From assembly GCA_012932295.1 (NCBI GenBank), contig JAAONU010000006.1:33320882-33384881 (forward strand): DNA of 64,000 bases. Direction: 5' to 3'. Below are positions 53,823 through 64,000 of this stretch, in pieces (position 1 is the first letter of the stretch; each line of letters starts with the position of its first letter). The notes under the pieces are model-generated. The model ran no database searches. It was given only the letters and a program-made list of their open reading frames with translations, and was not told where the DNA came from. The position numbers and the translations under genes are program-made. This DNA is from Cyclina sinensis. Its lineage: Eukaryota > Mollusca > Bivalvia > Venerida > Veneridae.

Positions 53823-54837
53823 ATTTTTGTCAAATCTTACCATCTTCACACTATTAAATGTACAAGTATGAAGAGATAATTATACAGCTTCTTTAATATT
53901 CTATCTTACTGACTTAACTATGACTTCTGTTTTTCTACATCAATAGCTTTTCCCAAATATGGTAATTTCCAGCAAAATACTTGGGGTTTCTATCTGACTA
54001 TAATGCATGGTAAAACAAATTTTTCAATGCAAGACAACAAACATGTCTCCAGTTGAAATAACGCATCTAGAAATAATTATGTTACAAATTAGTAAAATGA
54101 GAAAATAATTAACACATAGAAAATCCAGTTCCTCGGGGCTAATGTAGCATATTTGTCATGGAATTTCAGACACCATATACCTGTCACTAAATCCAGACAG
54201 AGATATTTGTAGTAATAATTCTCCAGCAATTGGGAAAGATTTATTATTCAAAATTGTCTATGTTCTTCCACAGCTTTTGTTTAATTCAATTTGAAGACTT
54301 ATTATTCTTGGAGCTTTTACAATAAAACCACACATCCTGGCATTAAATGCAATATAAAGCCCGCTCAGCCTGCAATGAAAATATCAAACAGCCAACATTA
54401 AGCCACCAGTATGGTTAAAAAATGAAGACTTCCTGGAAAGCATGGCAAATTGCTCACATTGAATTACCATTGCTTGATAAATGTAGGTGTTTTAACTTAT
54501 TAACTCATAAAACATGTATATTTGAAAACTTGTGTGCACCTTCGACTGATTTTAAAACTCTACTGGCATAACTAGATTTTTAGCATATCCAGTTTAAGAT
54601 CTCTGGATCACAAAATTGCAAATTTGCAGACGACAATTTAGTCAACAATATAAAGGATATAAAAGACAAACACAAAATTTACTGGACATTTAATGAAAGA
54701 TAAATAATTTTTCTGATTGTCAAAGTCTATATGAGAAAGTCATTTGTACCTTGGAGTCCATGTAAAGGCTAGAAATAAGTAAGTAGACAAAGCCTTATTC
54801 ATAATTTATCAGCATTTTCTTCTTGTTCTTCTATTTG
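53823..54837. other. No recognisable feature
   Basis: AT-rich; nothing I can support. Confidence 0.4.
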
Positions 54838-55114
54838 AGTTTATCGTTGGAACCGGTTGCCCATATGACCGACGACCTCTGCAGAGGTTAGTTATTTTAG
54901 GTAGTGGCGGATAGCGCAAGATACAGAAAGCAACCTATTCCAGAGACACCTCTGGTTCTTTTGCATACTCAAGTGTACAGCAGACCTCGGGACCTCGGTT
55001 TAACGTCTCATCTGAAAGACAATTAGTAATGTTCTTGAGGCAGAAGGAGATCGATCTCAGGACCCTGGGCTACCAGACAAGTGCATTACCAATGGACCAC
55101 TGATCAGCTCCTCG
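54838..55114 (-). mobile_element. tRNA-derived SINE
   Basis: On the - strand: AGGAGCTGATCAGTGGTCCA, TTGGTAATGCACTTGTCTGG, a body with TTTCAGATGAGACGTTAAAC and CGAGGTCCC, AAGAACCAGAGGTGTCTCTG, and an end GGTCATATGGGCAACCGGTT. Same family as 55855-56140. Confidence 0.85.
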
Positions 55115-55566
55115 CATTTTCTTTACAATGAAGTGACAAAATATACTCAATTTTATTAATCACATTTTCTCTATTTATTCAGAGTAAAAAGATGAGATTT
55201 AATGAAAATGCAATACAAAGAAATTGTGTTAAAACAAATGCAATTTTAGATCGCAAAGAATGAAAACCCATTAAATTTAGATGTGATTACATGAAAACTG
55301 TCAATTGCCAAAAAGTTTTCACACCTTTGCAAGAAGCTCTTGTAACACAATGCTGTCCTGTTGTTTAAATATCCACCCCTCAGTGATGGGCACTTTTTAT
55401 TTTTCAGACTAATTCAGTTGTTCCAGCATATTAAGATTTCAATTATAACAGACTGGCAAACTTAAGGATAAAGTGGAGGAGGCTTTTGCAAACAGTTGAA
55501 ATTAATATCTTAATAGTAGAATAATAAGTGATGATAAAGATGTCAGTGTGTGTGAAGTATTTTAAA

Positions 55567-55800
55567 AGGGCAAGTCAGTAGTCTAGTGATAATACGCTTG
55601 ACATCTTTTTTCAAGGGTCGTGAGTTCAATCCATCTCAGCTCATCCACTAACATTACAGTCTTTCGGATCATATGTTCAACTAATGTCCCATATAACAGT
55701 GTTATACACCAAGCTTGGAAAAGAACCAGGGATGTCTATCTTGTGCTTTCGCATACAACCTAAAATAGCTAAACTCAGCAGGAGGCTTTAGATATATATA
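55567..55800 (+). mobile_element. tRNA-derived SINE, degenerate
   Basis: GGGCAAGTCAGTAGTCTAGT, CGTGAGTTCAATCCATCTCA, ACTAACATTACAGTCTTTCG and AAAGAACCAGGGATGTCTAT align with the other copies. It ends shortly before the next SINE head. Confidence 0.75.
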
Positions 55801-55854
55801 CAACCATTTTTATATAAATATTTCATATTTAATAAACTCCAACTGGAGTTTTTA

Positions 55855-56140
55855 GGAGCGGTCAGTGGTCCAGTGGTTACACACTGGACTGGTAACCCAG
55901 GGGTTCCGAAATTGATCCCCCGCTCCTCCACTAACATTACTAATTGTCTTTTGGATGAGACTTTAAACCAAGGTCCCATGTATCAATGCAGTAGACTGAG
56001 CATGCAAAATACCAGCCAAGGCATGTCTCTGAAATGGGATGCTTTCTGTATCTTGCACTATCCCTCACAACATAAAATAACTAATCTCTGTCGGTCATAT
56101 GGGCTACCAGTACCTACGATACATAAGCTCAAATCTGTCT
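55855..56140 (+). mobile_element. tRNA-derived SINE, best-preserved head
   Basis: 55855-55930 keeps a perfect 7-bp acceptor stem (GGAGCGG / CCGCTCC), a CCA end, the A box TGGTCCAGTGG and an anticodon-arm-like TGGACTGGTAACCCA. The T-loop is enlarged (GGGGTTCCGAAATTGATCCC), so it is not a working tRNA. The body follows with TTTTGGATGAGACTTTAAAC, GGCATGTCTCTGAAATGGGA and GTATCTTGCACTATCC, ending near GGTCATATGGGCTACCAGTA. Confidence 0.85.
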
Positions 56141-58389
56141 GTGAATAATTTTCAGTTTGATCTTATCTGTTTAACTGAACAGTTGAACATGTAAATGATA
56201 ATAACAGATAGTCATTTTGTGCTCAATGCAATGTGCTTGATGTCTGTACATGACATACCGGATACATGTATGTCTGTGATATATAAACATTTCTGTCATA
56301 CAAGATGAACATTTCAAAATGTTTATTTTAATTATAATCAATTTGTTCAGTTATTGTTAAAGTATATGTTATACAATTGATGGGCAAAAAAACATTCTTC
56401 TTTTTCTGTATTTCTCTGTCTTCTGTTGTGACAGGTTATAAATAACGATGGTCAAGTGTCAATAATGCTTTATAAAAACCTTTGCTAGAAATGATGGATG
56501 CAGTACTATGAATCAGAGAGATGTGATTTTAATAAAAATATATGCTGATTTTTTGCCAATTTCTAAAATACAATTTGTACCGTATTGTTTTATATGAATT
56601 GCAGGATTATTTATTATTTGCCTGCAATGCTTCTTTCTTTTTAATCAGCTTTTCCACAGAATTCTTATTTTCTTAGAAATGCCAAATTTCTAAAATTGAC
56701 ATGCCTATATCAGTTCATTTAAATAGTACTATTTATCTTCTACGAGTATTTACAGACCATTGCTTGCCAACAGGTGTCAGCAAGATATGTCAGGCCTTTC
56801 CAATATAAAGACTAGAGGTTAAATCTTCTTTTTTAATTATTTATTCCTGCAAGTATTTGACAGACTTATATCAGTATTTCATACAAACTCGGGTACTTAC
56901 AGTGAGAAGCATTATTATCAATCACATCAAAGCTGAACTGCCTGCTTTCATGTTCTTCTGTGCTTGCATGATAATTACTTTCACTCGCATGCAAATCAGT
57001 GATGCTATTTCAGTACAATGTCATTCCATATGGAAATTTCTATTTCCTTTTGTCATGGTTTCCGTGCTGCTGGAACATTACTTTATCACTGAACTTTACT
57101 TTTACTCACAACAAACAAATTAATTATTCAAAAAAATCTAATACAGTATTAATTAAAATGTTCCATGCTAGATTTTTCACCATCACAGATCTTTATAGTG
57201 ATTTCTTCCATATACTCAAGTAACCAAGGGAGGTAACCCTTGGCAAAAACACTGTTATAGAAACATTTCAACTTTCTTTTCTTTCTTTATTTTCAGACAT
57301 TTTTTCTGACAGTATTTTCAGAAATAGCAACTAAACTGTTCTATGTTATAGGAAAAAGGGGCCAGTCACCTATAAACCCCAAACTTCAACAATTTAAAAA
57401 CAGTATTTGTACTGACGGTGCTTTTTACTAACAATGGCCTTTAACAAAACAAGTAATCTTCAGAACACACCTGTCTATGTTTGAAAAGAAAAAACACAGA
57501 AATTTCATACTTGTTTTTAACAAAATGGCCTCAGAGACAGCTGTAACTGGCAGAAAATCCAAACAATATTCATGATAGTACAAAAAAATCTTTTACCATG
57601 ATTTAACACACCTTAAACCACACTACTGGATTTTATAGCCTCTTCATTAAATCTGCAATTTAATGTATCAGAAAAAATATAGTTTATTACCACTTGAGAT
57701 ATATTATTTCTTTTGACCTACTGAAATTCAACATGAGTTTAAGTCTGTGTGTAATTTTGTTATAAAAGAAAGGCAACTGTTTCCTCTGTAAGAAGTTCTG
57801 TAATAAAACTCAGCAATTTATAAACGCTGAAAACATCAGTTTTGCATGTTTTATTTCTCTGTAACGTTTAACAATGGAAATGTTTGTTCTGAATAAAGGA
57901 AGAAATACAACAATAAAATACAAAAAACAATCTGTAATATGCACCCCCTAACAATAAATGATATAAATATACATTGTCTTACCAAATAAGCAACTCCGAA
58001 AGAGGCTATATGATAAAACAGACCTGATTAAAAATGTATTGAAAAAGGTCTGAGCAGAGAAACTTCATATTATGAACTTCATTGAAAAAAATGAATAAAA
58101 TAAAAGAAACTGCAATGAAGTTGTAATCTTCCGTGGACTAACAATGATGCATGGCTTATTATTAACCTAATTATACCCATGAAACATTAAAACTGATTGG
58201 TTATCGTAGGTTTCTCATTATTTATTCTTCAAGTACACAGTTTTTGTGTACTGACTTGTAAAAATGTGTTTTGAATGAAAATAGAAATGATTCTGGTCTT
58301 CCGGAGGAAGAGTTGTATCTTCATTAAAGTCTAGAAAGCTCTTGTTCTCAAGTGATAATATATAAAGGTAAATGGAAGTTTGCTTAAGT
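56141..58389. other. No recognisable feature
   Basis: AT-rich; scattered short frames without family marks. No peptidase 5' exon was found. Confidence 0.4.
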
Positions 58390-58640
58390 ACTGGAGTCAA
58401 ACTTTTAATTCAGAGGTCGTAAGTTAAATCCCCCTCTCCTTAACTAACTTTACATACTGTCTTTCCAATGAGATGTTAAACCAAAGTCTCATGTTTCCAT
58501 GCTTTAACATGAGCATGTAAGAGAATGAACAACGTCTTTGGATTTTGATGCCTTCTGTATCTTGCACAATTCCTTAAAACATAGTTCAAGTCCCATTGCC
58601 AACAGGTACAGAGTTCAAGTCACATTGCCAACAGGTACAA
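58390..58640 (+). mobile_element. tRNA-derived SINE, 5'-worn copy
   Basis: GAGGTCGTAAGTTAAATCCC, CTGTCTTTCCAATGAGATGT, TAAACCAAAGTCTCATG and CTTCTGTATCTTGCAC match the family body. Confidence 0.7.
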
Positions 58641-60452
58641 TCAATAAATAAATTCAAACAGAAAAGCATAAATTTTAATTACCGGGAACAATTGGAGGGA
58701 TGAAAGCCAAAAGTTTTCAAGTGCTGTTCAGTTAAGAAGCAGACGAAGGGGAAGGCATACAGCCATATAAAAGTTTTCTTGACTGGTCCTGTTTTATAAC
58801 GACAAGATTATGCTCTAAAGTTTACTAATTAAAGTATAAGGACTTACTGTTTTTGTCATATTTGATTCAATATAGTAATTTGCCTTAATCTTTATTTCTT
58901 GTTTCTTTGTAATCTCTTAATTTGACATTTCCAATTAATTTGCAAATCATTTACTAAATGCACCTGCCAAATTTGTTCAAATTATAGTGAAATACTTAAA
59001 TTGTTTTTTTTGGGAAACAATTGAAATTACTAACCAGATTAATTAAATGATATACTAAATAAAATGATGAGTAATGGTGCTTAACAAATGTTATTTAAAA
59101 TATACGATCAAATTTCAAACAACCACCTGGATTTTAGTCAAATACACTGCAGTCTGGTTTAATTGTTAGAGTGTACTAATTAAAACTAAATTAGACGACA
59201 TACATTTCTTGGTCTTTTAACAGTAGTGATCTGCAGCATAACAAAAAAAGGAAGAAATTAAAAAATGGTTTATTCAGATGTATAAGTCACCAGGAATGAC
59301 TAGGTTCTGAGTCGTTTCCCCATTACCTCAGACATTTAGGAGTACCTGTCGACTGGTATCCTAGATGTAATCTGCAGCTGTCAGGACGGTGAAATATTCT
59401 GAAGCATGGCATTCTCTGTGACTGTTACACAATTACGTGCATGCTACTGCTATACTGTTTTTACACTTCCTTTCAGTCATGGAATATCGACACTCGCAAA
59501 ATTCGAGACAAAAGATTTGTTAATATAAAACTATTTTAGCTTACTTGTTTATAAAGACAGTATTCTTATGATGTGGCCCATTAGTGAATCTGTTTAGACG
59601 GGAAAAAGTAGAATAACATATATTTATGATGTATTAGGATTCAGACTGGATTAAATCTCAACGCCGGGATCTCCCCTGTTTGTGACACTACTGTCATAAA
59701 GAGTGGTTAAAATTTAGTTTCTAAAGTCAGTATAAACTAATTTTAATTTAACCAAGTAACATATATAATATCTAAGAACCATTTATCAGATGACACCTTT
59801 GTTGGTTTGATCAGACACACATTGACCTTCGATACCTCAAAAACAAACGGCAGAAATTTTCATTTCAAGCATCTTTTAAAAATAACCATGAAAAGCCAAG
59901 AAAATCTTTTTAAGTCTGAACTAGCGAATAGCTTGGGCACCACGCTGAATATGGTAATTTTTATGGAATAACAATGGTATTATGCCGCATGAAAAACATT
60001 CTTAACCAGAATCTCTGAATCCCCTCTAGACTTGATATGCACATCACAAAATCAATATCGAATAGACGGAAATGGAAAACCTGTTCCATCATTATATGAT
60101 CTGAAAGACATTCTTACATAGGTATAAGAAAAAAACATAGTCATAGCTCTGTAATTAACATTTTTTACAGGCAACAACAAATGTGTAAAGTGAAGCTCTT
60201 GAATGAAATGAAAAGAAAAGAAACTATGCCTAAAATCATAGTTTTCAATCCTTCCGCAGCAGTTTAACCATACAGTCAACATGAAATCAGAAGAATATGT
60301 ATATGTTATATATTGTATTAACAAGCAATGCTTACAAGTTATTCATAAAGTCCATTGACAAAGAAATGTTTATAAAATTTTGAAACAAACTGACTGACTT
60401 GTATGAGATTTGGCAATAAAGTAACTTAACTGTAACATTATATACCGAAAGT
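58641..60452. other. GPCR 3' flank, no recognisable feature
   Basis: AT-rich; the nearest part may be GPCR 3' UTR. Nothing else is supported. Confidence 0.4.
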
Positions 60453-61448
60453 TTAAACGATAGTAGGAGGTGGTCCACTGGTTGAGGGTTTAGCAACTAA
60501 ACGAGTTCTTGTTAAATTAACAGTCAAATTTTGTCGCGGTGGCAACACTCTATCACAGCAGGTACACTTAAAACGAGCACAACAACTCCGCAGTAAATCT
60601 CGTAAACCACGGCGGTATTCCACACTCATTCCCGCATATATGAAGAATTTATAAAATCCGTTTCCCATGGCTATCCAAAATGTTATAAAATGTAATTCCT
60701 GTGGAATGGATTCTTCAAAAAGACTAGTTATGCGAATTAAACACCATGGTAACCAAGTACCAAAATATACTATTGACACTAAAAAATTCATCTGATAGTT
60801 TCTCGGTCTTGACGATACATCTAACATAACTGCTTCATACATTTTTTGCTTTTTTTTAAAACCGTGTGTAAAAAGATAAACATCCGTTATAACTAACACT
60901 AAAAGTGGTGGTATTAATGCTAAAACACCAGCTGTAATAAAGTAAGGTATTTCTGAATCTATTTTTATTGTGCACATAAAAACTTCAGTATAGTATCGTG
61001 TATCCTTGAAATTTAGCATGGGAGGTGAGCAAAAGCTTATTGCTGCTATCCATGCAAACCCAATCCAACAGAGGGACCTCGGTGGTGACATCATAACCTT
61101 ATATCGCTCCGGTTTACGTACTGCAACATAATGGTCAACATTCATCCATGCGATACCATATAATCCAGAAAGGAAAAACACAACCAATGTGTATGCTTGT
61201 AAATGGCACAATTTTTCATTAATTTCTGGATATCCCAGTGAATTGATTATTAAACTGTACAATGCGAATGGGAAAATGAACAGGCCTATGCACAAATCTG
61301 AAATGGTCATGGAGTACAAGTACACTCTGTTTATGTTCCGTAAATAGTCTGTACAAGCAACAACAAACAAAGTTATCACATTTGTCCCGATTGTAGCCAA
61401 CATAACTATAATCAACAGAATCATCTCAACCACAACAACAGTCTCCAT
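60453..61448 (-). CDS. Rhodopsin-like (class A) GPCR, intronless, 331 aa, orphan
   Basis: Seven hydrophobic helices in one open frame. Class A landmarks: N23 (1.50) in GTNVITL, D51 (2.50) in TISDLCIG, C81 (3.25) and C159 for the outer disulfide, D105-H106-Y107 in place of DRY, W133 in helix 4, P180/P181 in helix 5, TWLPW (W232, P234) in helix 6. In helix 7 the NPxxY motif is K267-F-F-I-Y271, so the Asn-Pro is lost. The N-terminus is very short and has no sequon. The C-tail has a Cys cluster (CC...CTCC, 289-298) suited to palmitoylation. The part from helix 6 onward (FITFWIAMGNGFYKFFIY, RRGLRDLL) loosely recalls GPR21/GPR52, but I do not assign a ligand or orthologue. The ATG at 61448 is the first in frame and just before helix 1; a spliced 5' exon could add an N-terminus. 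Confidence 0.88.
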   Translation of the reverse strand: METVVVVEMILLIIVMLATIGTNVITLFVVACTDYLRNINRVYLYSMTISDLCIGLFIFPFALYSLIINSLGYPEINEKLCHLQAYTLVVFFLSGLYGIAWMNVDHYVAVRKPERYKVMMSPPRSLCWIGFAWIAAISFCSPPMLNFKDTRYYTEVFMCTIKIDSEIPYFITAGVLALIPPLLVLVITDVYLFTHGFKKKQKMYEAVMLDVSSRPRNYQMNFLVSIVYFGTWLPWCLIRITSLFEESIPQELHFITFWIAMGNGFYKFFIYAGMSVEYRRGLRDLLRSCCARFKCTCCDRVLPPRQNLTVNLTRTRLVAKPSTSGPPPTIV

Positions 61449-64000
61449 TTTAAAAACAGGAGTTTTAATGTAAACAGATAAAATCCACTTTCCAGAGTAA
61501 ATGTGAAAAAAAAATCACAATCGCTAGATTTCCCAGAGTGTGAAATGTTCAATTTATTTTTCCTTCAATGCCTTTCAAGCACAATTTTCTCTAATGGAAA
61601 CTCCATTAATGGGGATGCATCACCTTTAGTGACGGAAAGCCATTGAATAACAAGATATCCATTAAACAATTGTCTTTAACACACCAATCTTTCAAACAGA
61701 TATATTTCCGTAATGTGATTCCAATACAACTTACTTACACCAGACAGTAAATAAACCAAATTCCTTTCCCTGTAGAATCATCTGTTTTTATTGAAAACAA
61801 AACACTAAATCTATTCTCCAATACATGTACCAGAAAATAACTTTCTCCTTCAGATTACATTCTTCTTAATTGTTTCAAGAGGTCATGATTGTAAAGTAGG
61901 TATTTATTCCTCGTACATTAAAGAAGTCTATTTTTCATCTCTTTCCCCATTCTGAAGTATTTTCATTTTACTCTACATAATCTAGTAATATTCATTTCAA
62001 CAATGCTATACCAGTTTTATGAAACTGGCAGCATATGAGATCCATTGATATACTAATTTCTTTTTTCCTCTGATCTTCTGTTTACTTCATAAAATGAAAG
62101 CAAACAACACACAATGTTTCATTCCTTTTTTGGTGATGTAAAGAGAATTACCTTTTGTTATTAGTTTTACCAGCTAAAGAACCAAATATGGTAACAGATA
62201 AATGCTAAACTATCCTACATTGTGTAAAACACCATGATATTATTCTATTGTTCCCTTGGCTATGCAGAAATTCTCTTCTGTTTTCCTTTATTGTTTCAAA
62301 ATCTACATTCTAAATCTTCAGTAAAATTTTCCAGAGCTATCCTGTGTGTGTGTTTTTTTTATTCCACTATATAATTCACATTTCAACTCTCCGGAGATAT
62401 TTTCTAAACACCTCCCTCATACTTCTGCACTCCATATTTCACATATATAAATATACGCCTTTGAGGAATTTTCTCATTTTTTTATCAAACAAACCTTCAG
62501 ACTTGTATCGTCTAGGTAACCAGCAAGATATCTGATTATCTGAGTATTCCATTCATCAGTTCTCGGATATTATCTCTTATACAACACTGCTTCTGTCACT
62601 GTCAATACAAAAGTCACTAGTGTGTTAACAATCTATAGTTAATGCCTGATAGTTTACCTTGGTCTAATGCACATCTCAGTTAATTTTCTATTGAAGATAT
62701 CTTCACATTATTTTCATTTTCTCCTTGTCAGCAAATATAATGCACATAACAAGTCAAGTGTCAACCAATACAGATGCATCTATAACTTTCATGACGTCTC
62801 TTCATAGCATTTTCTTGCGTTTGATCAATTCTTTCCTTTTCTTGTAAGTACTTAATCACAACATCAGTAATTCAAATATTTTCTGTTAATTCTGAAGTCT
62901 TGTGCCACTGTGCAAAAAAAATTAACACCATATTTTTTTTCTATCCTATTACATTACAGTTCCTAGCCAACAATTTTTCAAGATCCAATACATCCAATAC
63001 ATATAACATAATGTTATATTTCTCAGTTTTACAAAATCAATTTTTGTCCTGTTGCTTTTGCTAAAAGGTTCAAACACCTTTCTAAGTTTGTACAGGATTT
63101 TCTGATTGAAAAATCAAACTTTCCTACGTCATAAACCAGAACAGTTTCTGCAGTTATTTGAAATACAATAACTAATTTCCTTTGAAAGACAGCTGTAAAT
63201 AGTGATATTGAAATACTATGCAAATGACACATTTAATAAAGCCACATGTACATTTCAACAGTGACAGGAGTTTCTGTGTTATCATTTATTCTAAATCACG
63301 CAACCACTATCAGAAAATGTTTACGGAGGTTAATTTTTTACCAATGTAACTTTAAACAGGTTTTCAGGCAAATAATGTATTGGGAAAACAAATTGTGATT
63401 TCTATGTTGTCAAAAGACATCATTGTGATAGTCGCAATGCCGATACAATTTGATTCCCTGTCAACACAAATAATGTTTCAGACACTATTAATCAACCTCT
63501 ATGAATAAAGGTCATATTAGAACCCAAAGAATCTTCTGTTGTATTTTCTTTTCTTCAGAAAATAAAGCTTTCAGAGCACTGATTTCAGATGGCTTTGATG
63601 TAATATTTTTCCAAACTTTCATCCAACTTTTCACGATAAAGCTTTGACACACAGAACGCATAATAATGAGTTCTTCAGATTGGATTACAATAAATCTTGT
63701 TCTTTAATCATATCGGCAATATCAATCAACTCTGATGACAGGCATTAGTGATAATGTGGTCTCGAATAAGCATCCTGTATCAACCATCTCGCTCAGTAAT
63801 GGCCAACACTGACTACTAGAATAAAGTATATTAATATCGGGAGGAGGTAAGATAGTCTTTTTATGGCTGCTCTGACAGTTCTTGTATCAAAACTAGGTTA
63901 GATCACGATTTGCATCACTTTATTTCTTTTCCTCTTGTTTATTGTTCATGACATCTCTTTACTAGGTTACAATGATATTTTCCTATAGAATATTCAAAAG
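61449..64000. other. Upstream of the GPCR, no recognisable feature
   Basis: AT-rich sequence; GPCR promoter or 5' UTR may be here. No further gene, repeat array or peptidase exon could be supported. Confidence 0.4.

Noticed and set aside
55855..55930. A tRNA gene with a perfect acceptor stem.
   Set aside because: The T-loop is about six bases too long, and the sequence continues into the body shared by four other SINE copies.
56880..57000. Possible missing 5' exon of the peptidase (a donor-like CTTAC on the + strand at 56896).
   Set aside because: The - strand translation (FDVIDNNAS...) has none of the expected GNEGD or AEH blocks.

Overview
This window is eukaryotic DNA and most likely comes from a bivalve mollusc or a close relative. 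The evidence is compact exons with GT/AG borders in long AT-rich introns, and a very heavy load of mollusc-style repeats. These repeats include transposons with a core of ~165-bp tandem units, runs of the GACCTTGACCTT type, tRNA-derived SINEs and CR1/L2-like LINEs. No species can be named from sequence alone.

Three host genes are supported. (1) A complete Rh-family ammonium/ammonia channel lies on the + strand: ten exons from 79 to 25397, and every junction keeps frame to give 473 residues. (2) A serine peptidase of family S28 (dipeptidyl peptidase 2 / prolylcarboxypeptidase type) lies on the - strand, from 48388 down to 35886. It has eight constitutive exons plus one duplicated alternative exon; its N-terminal exons were not found. 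(3) An intronless rhodopsin-like GPCR of 331 residues lies on the - strand at 60453-61448. Genes 1 and 2 converge on a 10-kb repeat-rich interval (25.4-35.9 kb).

Layout: 79-226 Rh exon 1; 227-16376 Rh intron 1 (30-bp satellite with higher-order structure, 45-bp minisatellite with an inverted partner, G-run, broken LINE with a 2A-like peptide, a 3.9-kb repeat-filled insertion inside that LINE, a ~57-bp array and another element inside it); 16377-25397 Rh exons 2-10, with a 2.4-kb element in intron 5 and a MITE in intron 7; 26.5-29.8 kb ~745-bp tandem repeat carrying a tRNA T-arm and a recent fold-back; 30.84-31.18 kb promoter-like motif cluster; 31.4-33.9 kb LINE tails and tandem-core elements; 35.9-48.4 kb peptidase gene, with a 2.0-kb tandem-core element, a SINE and a 2.1-kb TIR element in its introns; 48.5-58.7 kb minisatellites, a tandem-core element and SINEs; 60.5-61.4 kb GPCR; the rest is featureless AT-rich DNA.

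The best candidates for something undescribed are: (a) in the peptidase, two homologous, phase-matched copies of the exon carrying the catalytic histidine, only 49 nt apart, with two tandem UGCAUG (RBFOX-type) motifs between them; (b) a 2.1-kb element with perfect 22-bp terminal inverted repeats and a TATT target duplication, holding a decayed ORF that I do not recognise; (c) a 2A-like motif next to a PHD finger in the LINE; (d) a 67-bp fold-back whose loop is an exact 97-bp copy of DNA 0.9 kb away, pointing to a template-switch event.
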